This document shows positions 26,717-34,475 of a stretch of DNA of 64,000 bases, piece by piece. The DNA comes from Candidatus Latescibacterota bacterium. Lineage in GTDB: Bacteria > Latescibacterota > UBA2968 > UBA8231. Numbering within the stretch: the first letter of the stretch is position 1; each line of letters begins with the position of its first letter. A program made the position numbers and the translations under genes. The notes beneath the pieces are model-generated. The model did no database searches. It saw nothing but the letters and a program-made list of their open reading frames with translations, and was not told where the DNA came from. The stretch covers positions 1 to 64,000 of the forward strand of contig JAJEGS010000056.1 of the NCBI GenBank assembly GCA_022819745.1. The letters run 5' to 3'.

Positions 26717-27805
26717 TTACTTGGCCAAGCCCCGCTTGACCTTCCGCTCAAACTCGTGCATCTCATCCACTCCGTCTAACACGCCGATTTCCATGTTGAA
26801 CTCGCGCACCTCGCCCGGTTCGATGTACTGCAAGGTCCCGTGCTTGCGGTTCCAGGCGCGGCCGAGCACTGAGCAGTTGCCCGGCTCAATGCCGGTGACG
26901 TACGTGCCCTTGTGGAAGTGCTGCCAGTGATTGACGATGGGGATCTCGCTGTGCTTGAACTGCCAATACAATCCCAAGCCGAGCTTGTCGTTGAGCAGGC
27001 CGATGTGGACGCGCCCTTGGCGGTCGGTGCGGGGCCGATGCACGTACACGTCGTCGTGGGCGCGCGGTTGCGGCCCTTTGGCCACGGTGTAGTCCTCGGG
27101 GCGGACGGGACGGTCCGCGGTCCACTCGGTGCTTTTGCGGCTGTGGAGGACGAGGCGCGTGCCTTCGTCGAGCAGGGGAAAGCCGGGGTTGCAGTGATAC
27201 ACGAACATGAGCGGCGCGCGGTCGGCCGCGAGGTTTTCGATGCGGTCGCGGATGTGGATGCTGCGCTGGCCGAGCACGGTCGAGATCTCGCGCGACAACT
27301 CTAAATTCTCGGCAAAGACCTCGGCTTGGCGCATTTGGCCGCGGATGCGGACGACGTAATTGCCGCCCTCCCAGCCTTCCTCAATGCCGACGTTCTTCGC
27401 TGGGATGTACGAGAGGCGACCGTGCAGGGGCATTTCGGCGTTTTCCTCTTCGGGATCGACTTCTGGGTGGCCGACAAAGTCGAGGCCGCAAGAGGTGACT
27501 AGCCCGCCGAACCAGCCGCGCCCCCATTTGAAGCCCTCTGGCTCGTAGAAGGCTGGCCCGACGTCTCCGGGGCCGGAGCGGAAGCACAGCGACTGGCCCT
27601 TGTAGTGGGCCGAGGCAATGTCGAGGGCGCGACCGGGCAAGACGGAAAACCCTAAGCCCGAAGCGTTGAACACGTCGATGAGGTCGGCGCCGCGCTCGAA
27701 TCCTTCGCGGCGCTCGGCGCGGCGGGCGTACATGAGCTGGCTGATGTCGCCGACGCGGTTGAGCAGTTGGCGGCGGGTGAAGTTGCGGCCGAAGAGCTTG
27801 GGCAT
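26717..27805 (-). CDS. DUF4432 aldose 1-epimerase-like protein
   Basis: 362 residues of the galactose-mutarotase-like superfamily, DUF4432 type. Diagnostic stretches are FNASGLGFSVLPGRALDIAS, WFGGLVTSCGLDFVGHPEVD, PLHGRLSYIPAK and LMFVYHCNPGFPLLDEG, followed by GTYVTGIEPGNCSVLGRAWN. Family members are thought to interconvert anomers or bind hexoses; the histidines in PLHGR and YHCNPG are the likely ligand-facing residues. Start ATG 27805 has AGGAGG upstream. It precedes the barrel-type enzyme gene by 87 bp on the same strand, which suggests a shared sugar substrate. DUF4432 assignment is confident, the substrate is not known. Confidence 0.85.
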   Translation of the reverse strand: MPKLFGRNFTRRQLLNRVGDISQLMYARRAERREGFERGADLIDVFNASGLGFSVLPGRALDIASAHYKGQSLCFRSGPGDVGPAFYEPEGFKWGRGWFGGLVTSCGLDFVGHPEVDPEEENAEMPLHGRLSYIPAKNVGIEEGWEGGNYVVRIRGQMRQAEVFAENLELSREISTVLGQRSIHIRDRIENLAADRAPLMFVYHCNPGFPLLDEGTRLVLHSRKSTEWTADRPVRPEDYTVAKGPQPRAHDDVYVHRPRTDRQGRVHIGLLNDKLGLGLYWQFKHSEIPIVNHWQHFHKGTYVTGIEPGNCSVLGRAWNRKHGTLQYIEPGEVREFNMEIGVLDGVDEMHEFERKVKRGLAK

Positions 27806-27919
27806 GAGGAACCTCCTAGATAAAATGCTCAGATGCGATTGATAGGCTTTGCAGGGTAAAACAATACATATAGGTTTTTCTTGCCAACCCGAACCTATTG
27901 AGGAAGGAGTGTAAAAGGC

Positions 27920-28831
27920 ATGGCTTTTTCAATGGCAGTGCAGCTCGAAGACGTGTGGAAGCGCTTCGGCGCGGTCGAGGCCGTGCGCGGGGTGTCGCTG
28001 CGCGTGCCCGCGGGGTGTATCTACGGGCTGTTGGGTCCCAACGGCGCGGGTAAGACGACCCTTATCCGCATGATTATGAGCATCTTCTTCGCCGACTCCG
28101 GGCGCATCGGCCTGCTGGATGGGCAACATGCTCTCGCGGTCAAAGACCAGCTCGGCTATCTGCCCGAGGAAAAGGGCTTGTATAAGAAGATGAAGGTCGC
28201 CGAGGTGATGATCTATTTCGCGCGGCTCAAGGGGGTTGCCGCGGATGTGGCGCAGCAGCGGGCCGCCGAGTTGTTGCAGCGCTATGGCCTCGGCGACTAT
28301 CAGGATCGGCGCTGCGAGGTGCTGTCCAAGGGCATGGAGCAAAAGGTGCAATTGCTCTCGGCGCTGATCCACGAGCCCGAGTTGGTCATTCTCGACGAGC
28401 CTTTTTCTGGGCTGGACCCGGTCAACCGCGATCTGATGCGGGACGTCATCTTGCAGATGCGCCGCGATGGCAAGACAGTGATCTTCTCGACTCACCTGAT
28501 GGAGCAGGCCGAGCAGCTATGCGACTTTGTCGCGCTGATCAACAAGGGGCAAAAGGTAGTTGATGGCGCGTTGGGCCAAGTGCTCGCCAGTGGGGGGCGC
28601 GCCGCAGTGCTCGACTACGATGGCGACGGGCATCTGCTGCGCGACCTGCCGGGCGTGACTCGGGTCAATGACTCGGGTAAGCGGGCCGAGCTTTTTCTGG
28701 CCGAGGACGCGGACTCGCAAGCGCTGTTGGCCGCGCTCGTCCCCAAGGTGCAGATACGGGGTTTCGCCCTGCGCACGGCCTCTTTGCACGAGATTTTCAT
28801 CCGCGCCATAGGGGAGGCCGACGATGCGTAA
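27920..28831 (+). CDS. ABC transporter ATP-binding protein, NatA-like
   Basis: 303 residues. Walker A is GLLGPNGAGKTTL (about residues 34-46). The signature is LSKGMEQKVQ, the variant form seen in NatA-type ABC-2 exporters. Walker B is LVILDEPFSGLDP, with a downstream histidine in VIFSTHLMEQAE. The C-terminal 80 residues are the usual NatA accessory region. It should energise export by the permease encoded next, with which it overlaps by 8 bp. The ATG at 27920 has AGGAAGGAG upstream. Substrate is not predictable; sodium, antibiotics or lipids are all known for the class. Confidence 0.93.
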   Translation: MAFSMAVQLEDVWKRFGAVEAVRGVSLRVPAGCIYGLLGPNGAGKTTLIRMIMSIFFADSGRIGLLDGQHALAVKDQLGYLPEEKGLYKKMKVAEVMIYFARLKGVAADVAQQRAAELLQRYGLGDYQDRRCEVLSKGMEQKVQLLSALIHEPELVILDEPFSGLDPVNRDLMRDVILQMRRDGKTVIFSTHLMEQAEQLCDFVALINKGQKVVDGALGQVLASGGRAAVLDYDGDGHLLRDLPGVTRVNDSGKRAELFLAEDADSQALLAALVPKVQIRGFALRTASLHEIFIRAIGEADDA

Positions 28832-30356
28832 AATTGCTTTAGTTGCGCGGCGCGAATACGCGGAGCACGTCCGCACCAAGGGATTTTGGATCGGCGTCTT
28901 GGCCTTCCCGCTCATCCTCGCGTTGAGCGTTGTAGTGCCCGTGCTGTTGAGCGGAACCAAACAGGCGCGGACTTATGCTGTGATCGACCACTCGGGTTTT
29001 GTGCTACAGGAGGTGGAGAAGAGTACTTTGGCCGAAGATTTGGGCATAGTGCTGCGGGACGCGGCGGAGCGCTACCGCGATGGCGGTCAGACTTGGGAGC
29101 GCTTGCCGGATGCGGTCCGGGCCGCCGCAAAGGGCTATGTGAGCTTGGACGAAGCGGAGCGGCCGGCGCTGATTCAGGACCTCGCTGCGGGCGAAGATGA
29201 GATTTCGGCTGGCCTCGTCGAGTGGTGGCAGCAGGTGTCGGCTGAAGAGTTAGAGGCCCTCGACTTGGAACTCTCGCGCAGCCGCTATGCTCGGGTGGAG
29301 GTGCCCAGCGGCGACGATCCGCCAGCCGCGCTCAATCGCATGGTGAACGACGGCTCGCTCTTTGCGTACTTCGTCATCTCCCCAGATCCAGTCGCCAGCG
29401 ACGAGGGATGCAAATACATCTCTTTGAACCTGACTGACCAGGACTTGCGCCATTGGTTTGCAGACCGGGCGTTCCAAGTGGTGCGGGCGCGGCGCATTGA
29501 ACAGGCGGGTCTCGACGCGGAGACGAGCGACTGGTTGCAAACCCCACTGCATTTTGCGGAGCGCAAGGTCGATAAGCGCGGCGACGAGGCCGAGGTTTCC
29601 ACCGTCGATAGGGTCCAACAGTGGGCTGTCGTACCGTTCGTCTATCTGTTGTGGATGGCGATATTTATCAATGCGCAGACGCTTATGACCAATACTGTGG
29701 AGGAGAAGTCGTCGCGTCTCATTGAAGTGCTGCTGTCCGCGCTCTCGCCCTTTGAGCTGATGGCTGGCAAGATCGCCGGTACGGCTGCGGTTGGGCTGAC
29801 TTTGGTCTTTACCTGGGTCGCGTGTGTCGCGGTGGGAGTGGTGATCGCGCCGGTCGCGTTGGGGGGTGATGTGGCCTCCATCGTCGGCATTGCCAGTACG
29901 CCGCTCTACTTGTGGTCCTTTGTCTTTTACTTCTTAGCTGGCTTCCTGCTGTACGCCTGCCTGTTGGTGGGGGCCGGTTCGCTGTGCAATAGCTTAAAAG
30001 ACGCGCAGAGCCTAATGTTGCCGCTCCTCGTACCGCTGATCGTGCCGTTGCTCACCATGATACCCATCACCCAAGACCCCAACGGCACCTTGGCGCGGGT
30101 TATGTCCTACATCCCGCTCTTTACCCCTTTTGTCATGATGAATCGGGCCGCTGGCTCGCTGCCCCTGTGGGAGTATTTGGCTACTACGGTGCTGCTTTTG
30201 TTGTCCATCTATTTCGCAGTGCGAGGGGCGGGCAAGGTATTTCGCATCGGCATCTTGATGACGGGCAAGCCGCCGCGCTTGGGAGAGGTCATGCGTTGGC
30301 TGACGGCCAAAGAAGACATCAGCCCGGCAGAGCGCGAAGCGGATCAGGTCAGTTGA
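28824..30356 (+). CDS. ABC-2 type transporter permease, NatB-like
   Basis: 510 residues. One N-terminal TM segment (GVLAFPLILALSVVVPVLLSG) follows the REYAEHVRTKGFWIG motif typical of NatB proteins. A ~230-residue extracytoplasmic domain comes next, then about six TM segments in the C-terminal half (VPFVYLLWMAIFINAQTLM; AVGLTLVFTWVACVAVGVVI; LLLSIYFAVRGAGKVF). VEEKSSRLIEVLLSALSPFE is the conserved cytoplasmic loop of this class. It forms an exporter with the overlapping ATPase gene. The 3' end overlaps the convergent SirB1-like gene by 8 bp, so there is no room for a separate terminator. Confidence 0.92.
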   Translation: MRKIALVARREYAEHVRTKGFWIGVLAFPLILALSVVVPVLLSGTKQARTYAVIDHSGFVLQEVEKSTLAEDLGIVLRDAAERYRDGGQTWERLPDAVRAAAKGYVSLDEAERPALIQDLAAGEDEISAGLVEWWQQVSAEELEALDLELSRSRYARVEVPSGDDPPAALNRMVNDGSLFAYFVISPDPVASDEGCKYISLNLTDQDLRHWFADRAFQVVRARRIEQAGLDAETSDWLQTPLHFAERKVDKRGDEAEVSTVDRVQQWAVVPFVYLLWMAIFINAQTLMTNTVEEKSSRLIEVLLSALSPFELMAGKIAGTAAVGLTLVFTWVACVAVGVVIAPVALGGDVASIVGIASTPLYLWSFVFYFLAGFLLYACLLVGAGSLCNSLKDAQSLMLPLLVPLIVPLLTMIPITQDPNGTLARVMSYIPLFTPFVMMNRAAGSLPLWEYLATTVLLLLSIYFAVRGAGKVFRIGILMTGKPPRLGEVMRWLTAKEDISPAEREADQVS

Positions 30357-31191
30357 GCGGAATCAGGCGATTGGCGAGAACGCGGATGTTGTGCTCGATG
30401 GTGGGGGCGTCCGAGGCGTTGCCGGCTTGGCGGAGGTACTCGTTAAAGGCCTCAATGGCCTTGAGGTACTCGCGGGTGTGGTGGTAGAGGAAGCCGAGGT
30501 CGCGGTAGTTTTCGGCTTCGGCCGGTAGTAGATAGGCGATTTTCTCGGCCCAGCGGATGGCGGTGGAAAACTCGCGGGCTTGGAAGTGGAGGCGTTTGAG
30601 GTTGCGGAGCATGCGCACTAAGATGTGCAGCGACGAGGTCGGCTCGATGAACTCGGGGGCCAATTCGAGCCGACGGCCCTCAATGACCGGTAGCCGCTCG
30701 CTCAAAGACTGGCTATCGACAAAAGCGCCGTCGGCAAAGGGATCGACGAAAAGCGGCTCGTCGCCTTGGGTGCTGCGCACGAGGAAGTGATGCGGAAAAT
30801 TGACCCCTGCGAGGGGGAAGGACAGCCGCTTGCCCAACTCTAGATAGACGACCGCGAGGGTGATGGGAATGCCGAGGCGGCGGTCGAGGACCTCGTTGAG
30901 GTAGCTGTTGCGGGGATCGTCGTAGTGGGTGCTGTTGCCCCGGAAGCCGAGGTCGCCGAACACGTATTGGCTCAGATTGGCCAGCGAGGCCGGCAGGGAA
31001 TCGGCCGCGGCATAGCGGGCGCGAAAGTCCTCGCTGAGCGCGTCGAGTTGCCGCAGGTAGTGTTCGATATTGAGGTCGGGATAGGCTTGTAGGGCGATGA
31101 GCAAGGCTCCGCGGGCGAGGTCAATCTCGCCGGAGGAGTCACGTGCCTTTTGGACGAGCGCGAAGAAAGGGTCGGAAGGCCGTGGACGCAT
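30349..31191 (-). CDS. SirB1-family transglutaminase-like/TPR protein
   Basis: 280 residues from ATG 31191; a TTG at 31233 would add 14 residues but overlaps the upstream gene and has no ribosome site. The core YLNEVLDRRLGIPITLAVVY, KRLSFPLAGVNFPHHFLVRS and DPFADGAF is the SirB1 N-terminal transglutaminase-like fold (Transglut_core2). The C-terminal ~100 residues are TPR-like (TAIRWAEKIAYLLPAEAENY; YLKAIEAFNEYLRQAG). The usual cysteine nucleophile is not evident, so it may be a binding rather than catalytic protein. It follows the acyl-ACP desaturase by 17 bp and probably shares its transcript. Function in this family remains unclear. Confidence 0.85.
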   Translation of the reverse strand: MRPRPSDPFFALVQKARDSSGEIDLARGALLIALQAYPDLNIEHYLRQLDALSEDFRARYAAADSLPASLANLSQYVFGDLGFRGNSTHYDDPRNSYLNEVLDRRLGIPITLAVVYLELGKRLSFPLAGVNFPHHFLVRSTQGDEPLFVDPFADGAFVDSQSLSERLPVIEGRRLELAPEFIEPTSSLHILVRMLRNLKRLHFQAREFSTAIRWAEKIAYLLPAEAENYRDLGFLYHHTREYLKAIEAFNEYLRQAGNASDAPTIEHNIRVLANRLIPLN

Positions 31192-31208
31192 AAAAGCTGC
31201 GACCCCGG

Positions 31209-32198
31209 TTAGACGCTGCGGTTGTGAATCCAACTAAACCGCAGCGGTGCGGTGCCGTTTAGCCGCCGCTCGTTCCGCTCGGCTAGTCTGGCGTAGCGCG
31301 GCCCGAGCGAGCATAAGTAGTCTTGGGCGGCGGCCGCTTCGCCCGTGAGGCCGCAGAGTGAATCCAACCCCCACTGGCGAACTAAGTGCTGGGTGATTTC
31401 GGCGTAGTGCTTGGCCGTGTACACCCCGAGTCGCTGGGCCACGATCGAGAAGTGTTCAAAGAGGTCGGGATCCTGCCCGTCGGTCATTAGGTGAGCGGGC
31501 ATAACTACTTGGCGTTTCATCAGGTCGCGGAAGGCCAGTATTGCGCCGTTGGGATCTAGCTCGAAAATTTTCTTGATAAAGTTCGTGTACGCTTTTTCGT
31601 GGCGGGCTTCGTCGCCGGCCACGACGCCGCAGATGGTCTTGAGGTGCGAATCGCCGGCCTTTTGCGCTAGGCGGGCCACGTTGCTGTGGGAAATGCGGGT
31701 CGCCCGTTCTTGGAAGGATGTATAGACGAAGCCCTTGTAGGGATCTTGGGCGGCCTGCGGGTTGAAGCCATTGCGCAGCAGGTATTGGATCGTCGTCTCA
31801 ATGGCGCGCATATCGACGCGGCCGGTGAGGAAGAGGTATTTGTTGAGCAGGTCGCCGTGGCGATTTTCCTCGGCGGTCCAACCGCGCGACCACTGGGCCC
31901 ACGGGCTGGGATCCGTGCCGGTGGTGTCGGATACGCCTTCAAAGCTGTTGAGCAAGGTTTGATAGGTGGGCAGGGCTTCCTCGGTGATCATGTCGCCGAC
32001 GAGGACGACGAGGACATCGTCGGGAAGCGCTTGGGCGCGGGTGCGGAATTCGCGGATGGAGTCTTCCCAGTTTTCCGCGCCCACATTTGGAAGAAAATCG
32101 TCGGGCTGCCAACTGTCCTCTACGGATTTGAGCAACTTGAGTTGGCCCCTGACAAAATCCTCCATGCTCGCGATGACTTCTCTCTTGTGCGGATTCAA
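31209..32198 (-). CDS. Acyl-[ACP] desaturase (FA_desaturase_2 family)
   Basis: 329 residues. The two diiron-binding motifs are clear: EENRHG (in WTAEENRHGDLLNKYL) and DEARHE (in VVAGDEARHEKAYTNF), with DMITEEALPTYQ supplying a further glutamate. The family introduces a cis double bond into acyl chains bound to acyl carrier protein, using oxygen and ferredoxin, so it implies at least some aerobic life. The start is taken as TTG 32198, which has GGAGAA close upstream; ATG 32165 is the alternative. The gene is divergent from the Psp operon and is followed by the SirB1-like gene. A promoter candidate lies at 32249-32275. Confidence 0.93.
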   Translation of the reverse strand: MNPHKREVIASMEDFVRGQLKLLKSVEDSWQPDDFLPNVGAENWEDSIREFRTRAQALPDDVLVVLVGDMITEEALPTYQTLLNSFEGVSDTTGTDPSPWAQWSRGWTAEENRHGDLLNKYLFLTGRVDMRAIETTIQYLLRNGFNPQAAQDPYKGFVYTSFQERATRISHSNVARLAQKAGDSHLKTICGVVAGDEARHEKAYTNFIKKIFELDPNGAILAFRDLMKRQVVMPAHLMTDGQDPDLFEHFSIVAQRLGVYTAKHYAEITQHLVRQWGLDSLCGLTGEAAAAQDYLCSLGPRYARLAERNERRLNGTAPLRFSWIHNRSV

Positions 32199-32512
32199 CG
32201 GAATTTCTCCATCAGTGAGTGTTTGAAAGATACCGCAGACGGCATGGGTTTATATAAATATGGAATATAAGACAAAATGGACAAATTGAGCTATGGATTC
32301 AAGCAGCGTTTCCTCGGTAAGCCCTTGTTGACGTACCGCTGGCGACTCGCGCCAAAAGTGGCGCACGCCGCCATAAACGCGGGCGATGACTACGCTCCTC
32401 TTAAAATTCTATGTAGTTGTTTACAAATAGGTTGCGACTCGCAAAAAAACGACGGTACGCCCTTTGCTAATAAACGGGGTGAATCCCTTACCCCAACAAG
32501 GAGGATACCTTG
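32199..32512. other. Divergent intergenic region between desaturase and Psp operon
   Basis: About 310 bp. It holds an AT-rich tract (32248-32280) with the desaturase promoter candidate and a small GCGCC/GGCGC inverted repeat near 32349-32365. A plus-strand frame at 32277-32516 has no ribosome site and no family resemblance. No clear sigma54 site was seen. Confidence 0.45.
32249..32275 (-). promoter_or_regulatory. Possible sigma70-type promoter of the desaturase gene
   Basis: On the minus strand TTGTCT (32275-32270) and TATAAA (32254-32249) are separated by 15 bp, in an AT-rich patch about 50 bp before the TTG start at 32198. The spacing is short, so confidence is modest. Confidence 0.4.
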
Positions 32513-32707
32513 GTGAACAAAGGATTTAGCAAGAAGCAGATCGAGCGCGTCGCGCGGATGTACAAATGCAATCAGGACGCCAGCCGGGCGCTGGGTATCA
32601 CGATCCGCAGCTTTAGTCGGCTCTGCCGCAAATACGAAATTGAATCGCCTTTTGCACGACGGCAGCGGCAGCGCTGTCAGGTGGCCAAAAGCACTAACCT
32701 TGAATAG
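32513..32707 (+). CDS. Small helix-turn-helix protein preceding PspA
   Basis: 64 residues from GTG 32513, which lies 8 nt after a strong AAGGAGG; TTG at 32510 is a weaker alternative. The sequence SKKQIERVARMYKCNQDASR and ALGITIRSFSRLCRKYEIES reads as a Fis/HTH_8-like helix-turn-helix: ALGIT-type first helix, then a basic recognition helix. The basic tail contains RRQRQRC. It ends 10 bp before pspA and so is the first gene of the operon. It is probably a DNA-binding regulator of this operon or of envelope stress genes. It resembles only the C-terminal DNA-binding end of PspF-type activators and has no ATPase domain. Confidence 0.7.
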   Translation: MNKGFSKKQIERVARMYKCNQDASRALGITIRSFSRLCRKYEIESPFARRQRQRCQVAKSTNLE

Positions 32708-32717
32708 GAGGCATATC

Positions 32718-33383
32718 ATGGGAGCAATAGAGCGGCTCGCCGCCATCTGGAAGGCGAACCTCAACGAAGTGCTGGACCGGATCGAGGATCCGGCGAAGAT
32801 GGTGGATCAGATCGTCCGCGACGCCGAGCGCGCCGTTGACCAAGCCGTAGATTCTTTGGTCAAGGCGCGGGCCACCAAGCGGCGTCTAGAGCGCGACCTC
32901 CAGCGCAACGCCGAGCAGATGCAGATGTGGCAGGCGAAGGCCACAGCCGCAGTGGAGGCCGGAAACGACGAGGGTGCGCGGCTGGCCTTGATACAGAAGA
33001 CCGAGCTGGATCAGGCGCACGTGCGGCTGGAACCGGCTCTCGCAGAGAGCTGCGACACCGTAGCTGAGCTAGAGGAGCAAGTCGAGATCCTGCGCCATAA
33101 GCTGCGCGATATCCGTGCGCGGCGAGGCAAGCTGATCGCTCGCTGTTGCGCCGAGCGCGAGCGCGGTGTAGCATTCGGCGAAGACACGTCTGCGCATCGC
33201 TTTGACGCGATCGCGCAGCGGGTGCAGCAAAGCGAACGCGAGTTGGTGCGCTTTGAGGAACAGGTGGATCAGGCCGTGGCCGAGGCCGAAGTGCTGCGCG
33301 AATTAGCCGCCAAGCGCCGCGCCGAGCGCGATGACAAGGTCGCGGAGGAACTGGCCGCGCTGAAAGCAGAAAAGACATCGTAA
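32718..33383 (+). CDS. pspA: PspA/IM30 family phage shock protein
   Basis: 221 residues, nearly all coiled coil. The N-terminus IERLAAIWKANLNEVLDRIE, then DPAKMVDQIVRDAERAVDQA, is the classical PspA/Vipp1 start with its amphipathic helix. Long heptad-rich helices follow (RALKRRLERDL-type; VAELEEQVEILRHKLRDIRA). PspA polymerises on the inner face of a stressed cytoplasmic membrane and keeps it from leaking. ATG 32718 has AGGAGG upstream; the 26 residues of open frame before it overlap the HTH gene and are rejected. The gene is followed 12 bp later by a small membrane protein, as in minimal Psp operons. Confidence 0.93.
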   Translation: MGAIERLAAIWKANLNEVLDRIEDPAKMVDQIVRDAERAVDQAVDSLVKARATKRRLERDLQRNAEQMQMWQAKATAAVEAGNDEGARLALIQKTELDQAHVRLEPALAESCDTVAELEEQVEILRHKLRDIRARRGKLIARCCAERERGVAFGEDTSAHRFDAIAQRVQQSERELVRFEEQVDQAVAEAEVLRELAAKRRAERDDKVAEELAALKAEKTS

Positions 33384-33395
33384 AGGAGGCCGGTC

Positions 33396-33764
33396 ATGTT
33401 GGCCAGAATACTAGGTGTGCTATTGATAATTGGGGGCGTTGCTTGGGGGATTGACCTGATTTGGCCCGTGTTCGGCAGCCTCTTTGGTTTGCTCGGCGCG
33501 GTCGCGGTTGGCCTCTTGGCTGCCGGAGCATTCTACATCGGTCTGCGCTGGCTGCGCGGCGAGAGCATCTTGGGGCGGGTCGTCGGGGCCTTGGCCCTAC
33601 TCGCTGGAATCTGGCTGGCGTTTTGGGCTGCGTTGAGCTTGGTGTCCGGCGTCTTTGGGGCGGCGTTTTTGCTGTTGCAGGTCGCCGCGGTGCTGGCGAT
33701 CCTCTACGTGGGCTGGAGGTGGCTGGACAACGGCGAGTTTAGCCTGCGGAGATGGCGAGTTTGA
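33396..33764 (+). CDS. Small polytopic membrane protein of the Psp operon
   Basis: 122 residues with about four TM segments: ARILGVLLIIGGVAWGIDLI, LFGLLGAVAVGLLAAGAFYI, VVGALALLAGIWLAFWAALS and AAFLLLQVAAVLAILYVGWR. The basic end (FSLRRWRV) should face the cytoplasm. ATG 33396 has AAAGGAGG 8 nt upstream, and it starts 12 bp after pspA. It is not PspB or PspC by sequence, but its position suggests it recruits or senses with PspA at the membrane (inference). Family not recognised. Confidence 0.8.
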   Translation: MLARILGVLLIIGGVAWGIDLIWPVFGSLFGLLGAVAVGLLAAGAFYIGLRWLRGESILGRVVGALALLAGIWLAFWAALSLVSGVFGAAFLLLQVAAVLAILYVGWRWLDNGEFSLRRWRV

Positions 33765-33806
33765 GGGCGAAAAAAAACGCGTTACAAGGGATTAAATTGC
33801 TTGACA

Positions 33807-33853
33807 ACTGCACTTCTGTTCAGTATTTTTTGATTACTGAACACAAGTGCAGT
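33807..33853. promoter_or_regulatory. 19-bp near-perfect inverted repeat with promoter-like TTGACA
   Basis: The arms ACTGCACTTCTGTTCAGTA (33807-33825) and TACTGAACACAAGTGCAGT (33835-33853) differ from perfect symmetry at one position and are separated by TTTTTTGAT. A TTGACA at 33801-33806 abuts the left arm. The structure lies between the Psp membrane protein and the 98-residue gene. It could be an operator over a promoter, or a terminator hairpin of the Psp operon; the T run lies in the loop rather than after the stem, which favours an operator. Confidence 0.55.
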
Positions 33854-33875
33854 AAAGCGATTTCCCAAGTCCTCT

Positions 33876-33912
33876 CTGGCGCACCCCTGAGCGCCAGCAC
33901 TCCCTCAGGAGG
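33876..33912 (+). promoter_or_regulatory. Mutually exclusive leader hairpins covering a ribosome site
   Basis: CTGGCGC (33876-33882) can pair with GCGCCAG (33891-33897). Alternatively CCTGAG (33886-33891) can pair with CTCAGG (33904-33909), which would cover part of the ribosome site CAGGAGG (33906-33912) of the gene starting at 33919. The two pairings overlap and exclude each other, so the leader could act as a switch. This is a by-eye fold only. Confidence 0.35.
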
Positions 33913-33918
33913 TTTCCA

Positions 33919-34215
33919 ATGCACAGGCAGCGCGCATCATTCCCCACATCCCCCTCTATATCCCGTCTGGGCGGCGAGCTCAGCGCGGTCATTAATCGGG
34001 TGCGAAGCGCTTTCGGCCCCATTCCCATGGGCGGCTCGGCCGCCCGTCCCCGAGTCCAACGGGCCGAGCAAGTAGTAGATCAAACCGCTCGTCAGCTCCT
34101 GCGCGGCGAAGCGGATCTGAGCGCTTGGTATCGGGTGCTGCGTCAGTACGAAGATGCTTGGATGCTAGAGTTGGAAAGGGTACGCGGTGCTCGCGCCGAG
34201 CGCTGTGCAGCTTAG
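33919..34215 (+). CDS. Small basic hypothetical protein
   Basis: 98 residues from ATG 33919, preceded by CAGGAGG at 7 nt. The N-terminal half is low-complexity and basic (SISRLGGELSAVINRVRSAF). The C-terminal half looks helical and acidic/basic mixed (RAEQVVDQTARQLLRGEADL; RQYEDAWMLELERVRGARAE). No family recognised and no TM or signal. It has its own upstream palindrome and leader, so it is probably separately regulated from the Psp genes. Its last 4 bp overlap the convergent EutN-like gene. Confidence 0.6.
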   Translation: MHRQRASFPTSPSISRLGGELSAVINRVRSAFGPIPMGGSAARPRVQRAEQVVDQTARQLLRGEADLSAWYRVLRQYEDAWMLELERVRGARAERCAA

Positions 34216-34475
34216 CCAAGGCGTATCTCGTCCACCTTGCCGACGATAGCTGCGTCCACAGGCAATGGGGGGTCAAAGGCATTGCAGGCTTCGCGTGCGA
34301 CCTCGACGATCACTGCGTCTCTCTCGCGCAGGGCCGCCCAAGTCGCGCAGACCTCGGCTTCGCCCATAGGCTCTAAGTGCTCGTCGATGTCTTGGGTCAG
34401 GTGCAATATCTGGCCGCGGAACGGCTCAATGCACTGCGAGAGCACTACGGTGCCCACTACCTTGGCTAGCTTCAC
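34212..34475 (-). CDS. EutN/CcmL-type microcompartment vertex protein (third of three)
   Basis: 87 residues of the BMC-P fold: N-terminal MKLAKVVGTVVLSQCIEPFR, where family members typically begin M-x-L-G-x-V-x-G-x-V, and C-terminal VDAAIVGKVDEIRL. BMC-P proteins form pentamers that cap the corners of bacterial microcompartments. The central loop (HLEPMGEAEVCATWAALRER) is the least conserved of the three. Its start overlaps the previous gene by 4 bp. No BMC-H hexamer shell gene lies within the window. Confidence 0.85.
   Translation of the reverse strand: MKLAKVVGTVVLSQCIEPFRGQILHLTQDIDEHLEPMGEAEVCATWAALRERDAVIVEVAREACNAFDPPLPVDAAIVGKVDEIRLG

Noticed and set aside
32277..32516. 79-residue plus-strand frame before the Psp operon
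   Set aside because: No ribosome site and no family resemblance; it lies in an AT-rich promoter region and runs into the start of the HTH gene.
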